The notes beneath the pieces are model-generated. The model saw only the letters and a list, made by a program, of their open reading frames with translations, was not told the origin of the DNA and did no database searches. The position numbers and the translations under genes are program-made. A DNA stretch of 7,510 bases from Rhizobium sp. Q54 (GTDB taxonomy: Bacteria > Bacteroidota > Bacteroidia > Flavobacteriales > Flavobacteriaceae): positions 1 to 7,510 of the forward strand of contig CALPLL020000090.1 of the NCBI GenBank assembly GCA_943324395.2. The letters are read 5' to 3'. Positions 6,664 through 7,510 of the stretch are shown one piece after another; within the stretch, counting starts at the first letter, position 1, and every line of letters starts with the position of its first letter.

Positions 6664-7510
6664 TTATGTGTTAGGGTTGATTGCCATCAAATATTTTTTT
6701 GGCGTGGTCGCAAATTTCTTTTTGAAAGCTGCTATAAAATGGCTTCCCGTGCTGTAGCCAATTTTCAAACCAACCTCATTTACATTATAAGAACCGCTGT
6801 CCAATAATTTACGAGCACATTCCATTTTGTAATCAAAAAGAAAGCCATAAACGGTATCTCCATAAATTTGATTGAAACCCATTTTTAATTTCTTCAAATT
6901 CAAACCTACTTGATCCGCTAATTCTTGTAATCCTGGAGGTTCTGCCATATTTGCAATAACAATTTCCTTCGCTTTTTTAATTTTCATGACATTTTCTTCG
7001 TCAATCAAAAACGGACATTGTTCTGCATCTGGATCTTCCGAACGATTGAAATACAAACTCAACAATTCATATCCTTTTCCTTTGTAATAGAGATTTTTAA
7101 TGTTTGGATGTAAATTATAATGAAACAATTGGCTTAATACAATTGCCATTGAAGGGCTGATATCACTTTCATTGTAATATTTTTTATCTTGGTTTTCACC
7201 ACTTAAAAATGGAATATAACTGGCTTCAGTAGAAAATAAGGCGTGAAATTTTTTGATTGAAATAATTACAGAAATCACCCAAGTTTGAGGTTCTAAAATC
7301 AAATTTAAAGGCAATTCTTTTTGAGGATTGTAAAGTAAAAGTGCTTTTTCTTCCTTTAAATCCAGGGTGTAATTGCCTTGATTAAAAATAAATTTCGCTT
7401 TTCCTTTTATTCCAAAATGAAATTGGATAAGCCCTTGACTGATTTGTTTTTCAACATGAAAAGGTTCATTTTCATCATTTTGAAAGCGAATTAAGATAAA
7501 ATCATCTTCA
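6664..7510 (-). CDS. AraC-family transcriptional regulator, 5' end beyond the right edge
   Basis: The frame is open from the right edge (first whole codon ends at 7509) to a TAA at 6664, giving 281 visible residues with no stop. A TTG at 7314 could be read as a start but is almost surely internal, because the upstream 65 codons continue the same protein (for example FHVEKQISQGLIQFHFGIKG). The last hundred or so residues form the double helix-turn-helix DNA-binding domain: LQELADQVGLNLKKLKMGF is the first helix-turn-helix and NVNEVGLKIGYSTGSHFIAAF the second, ending with the usual KKKFATTPKKYL tail. The N-terminal part looks like the ligand-sensing region of PchR-like regulators, which often respond to iron or siderophores. 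The effector is not known. The gene is co-directional with hemH, 70 bases upstream of it, so control of heme genes is possible but inferred only from position. Confidence 0.88.
   Translation of the reverse strand, partial: EDDFILIRFQNDENEPFHVEKQISQGLIQFHFGIKGKAKFIFNQGNYTLDLKEEKALLLYNPQKELPLNLILEPQTWVISVIISIKKFHALFSTEASYIPFLSGENQDKKYYNESDISPSMAIVLSQLFHYNLHPNIKNLYYKGKGYELLSLYFNRSEDPDAEQCPFLIDEENVMKIKKAKEIVIANMAEPPGLQELADQVGLNLKKLKMGFNQIYGDTVYGFLFDYKMECARKLLDSGSYNVNEVGLKIGYSTGSHFIAAFKKKFATTPKKYLMAINPNT

Noticed and set aside
1..7510. tRNA, rRNA, CRISPR array, insertion sequence, phage or defence genes
   Set aside because: No cloverleaf-like conserved blocks, spaced direct repeats, transposase motifs or terminal inverted repeats were seen; nearly all the sequence is accounted for by conserved housekeeping genes.

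Overview
This window looks like ordinary chromosome from a low-GC member of the Bacteroidota, most likely a Flavobacterium-like flavobacterium. The evidence is the AT-rich codon use, the lack of strong Shine-Dalgarno sites, candidate promoters of the Bacteroidota type (TTG / TAnnTTTG), and a RecA N-terminus and acyl-ACP desaturase of the kind I associate with that group. The assignment rests on recalled family features, not on a search.

Layout. The left edge holds the first codons of recA on the minus strand, running off the window. Divergent from it is a plus-strand block: plsC (lysophosphatidate acyltransferase), a plant-type soluble acyl-ACP desaturase, a good Rho-independent terminator, and an HD-domain phosphohydrolase. 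The phosphohydrolase meets a minus-strand cluster tail to tail, with one base between the stop codons. In transcription order that cluster is hemH (ferrochelatase), a HemJ-like protoporphyrinogen oxidase, an NtrY-like sensor histidine kinase and a crotonase-fold enoyl-CoA hydratase. The gaps are only 13, 3 and 10 bases, so one operon is likely. Upstream of hemH, on the same strand, is an AraC-family regulator whose 5' end lies beyond the right edge.

Functional themes. PlsC and the desaturase fit together in making membrane lipids: the desaturase makes unsaturated acyl-ACP, and PlsC-type enzymes place acyl chains on the glycerol backbone. HemJ and HemH carry out the last two steps of protoheme synthesis. 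The kinase and the hydratase share the heme operon without an obvious biochemical link, and no response regulator is visible. The AraC protein may be an iron- or heme-related regulator, but only its position suggests this.

I saw no mobile element, CRISPR array, tRNA, rRNA or phage gene, and no intergenic stretch longer than about 150 bases. I found no convincing new biological system. The points most worth a second look are a cysteine-rich insert in ferrochelatase, the orphan kinase in a heme operon, and small RNA hairpins on either side of the desaturase gene.
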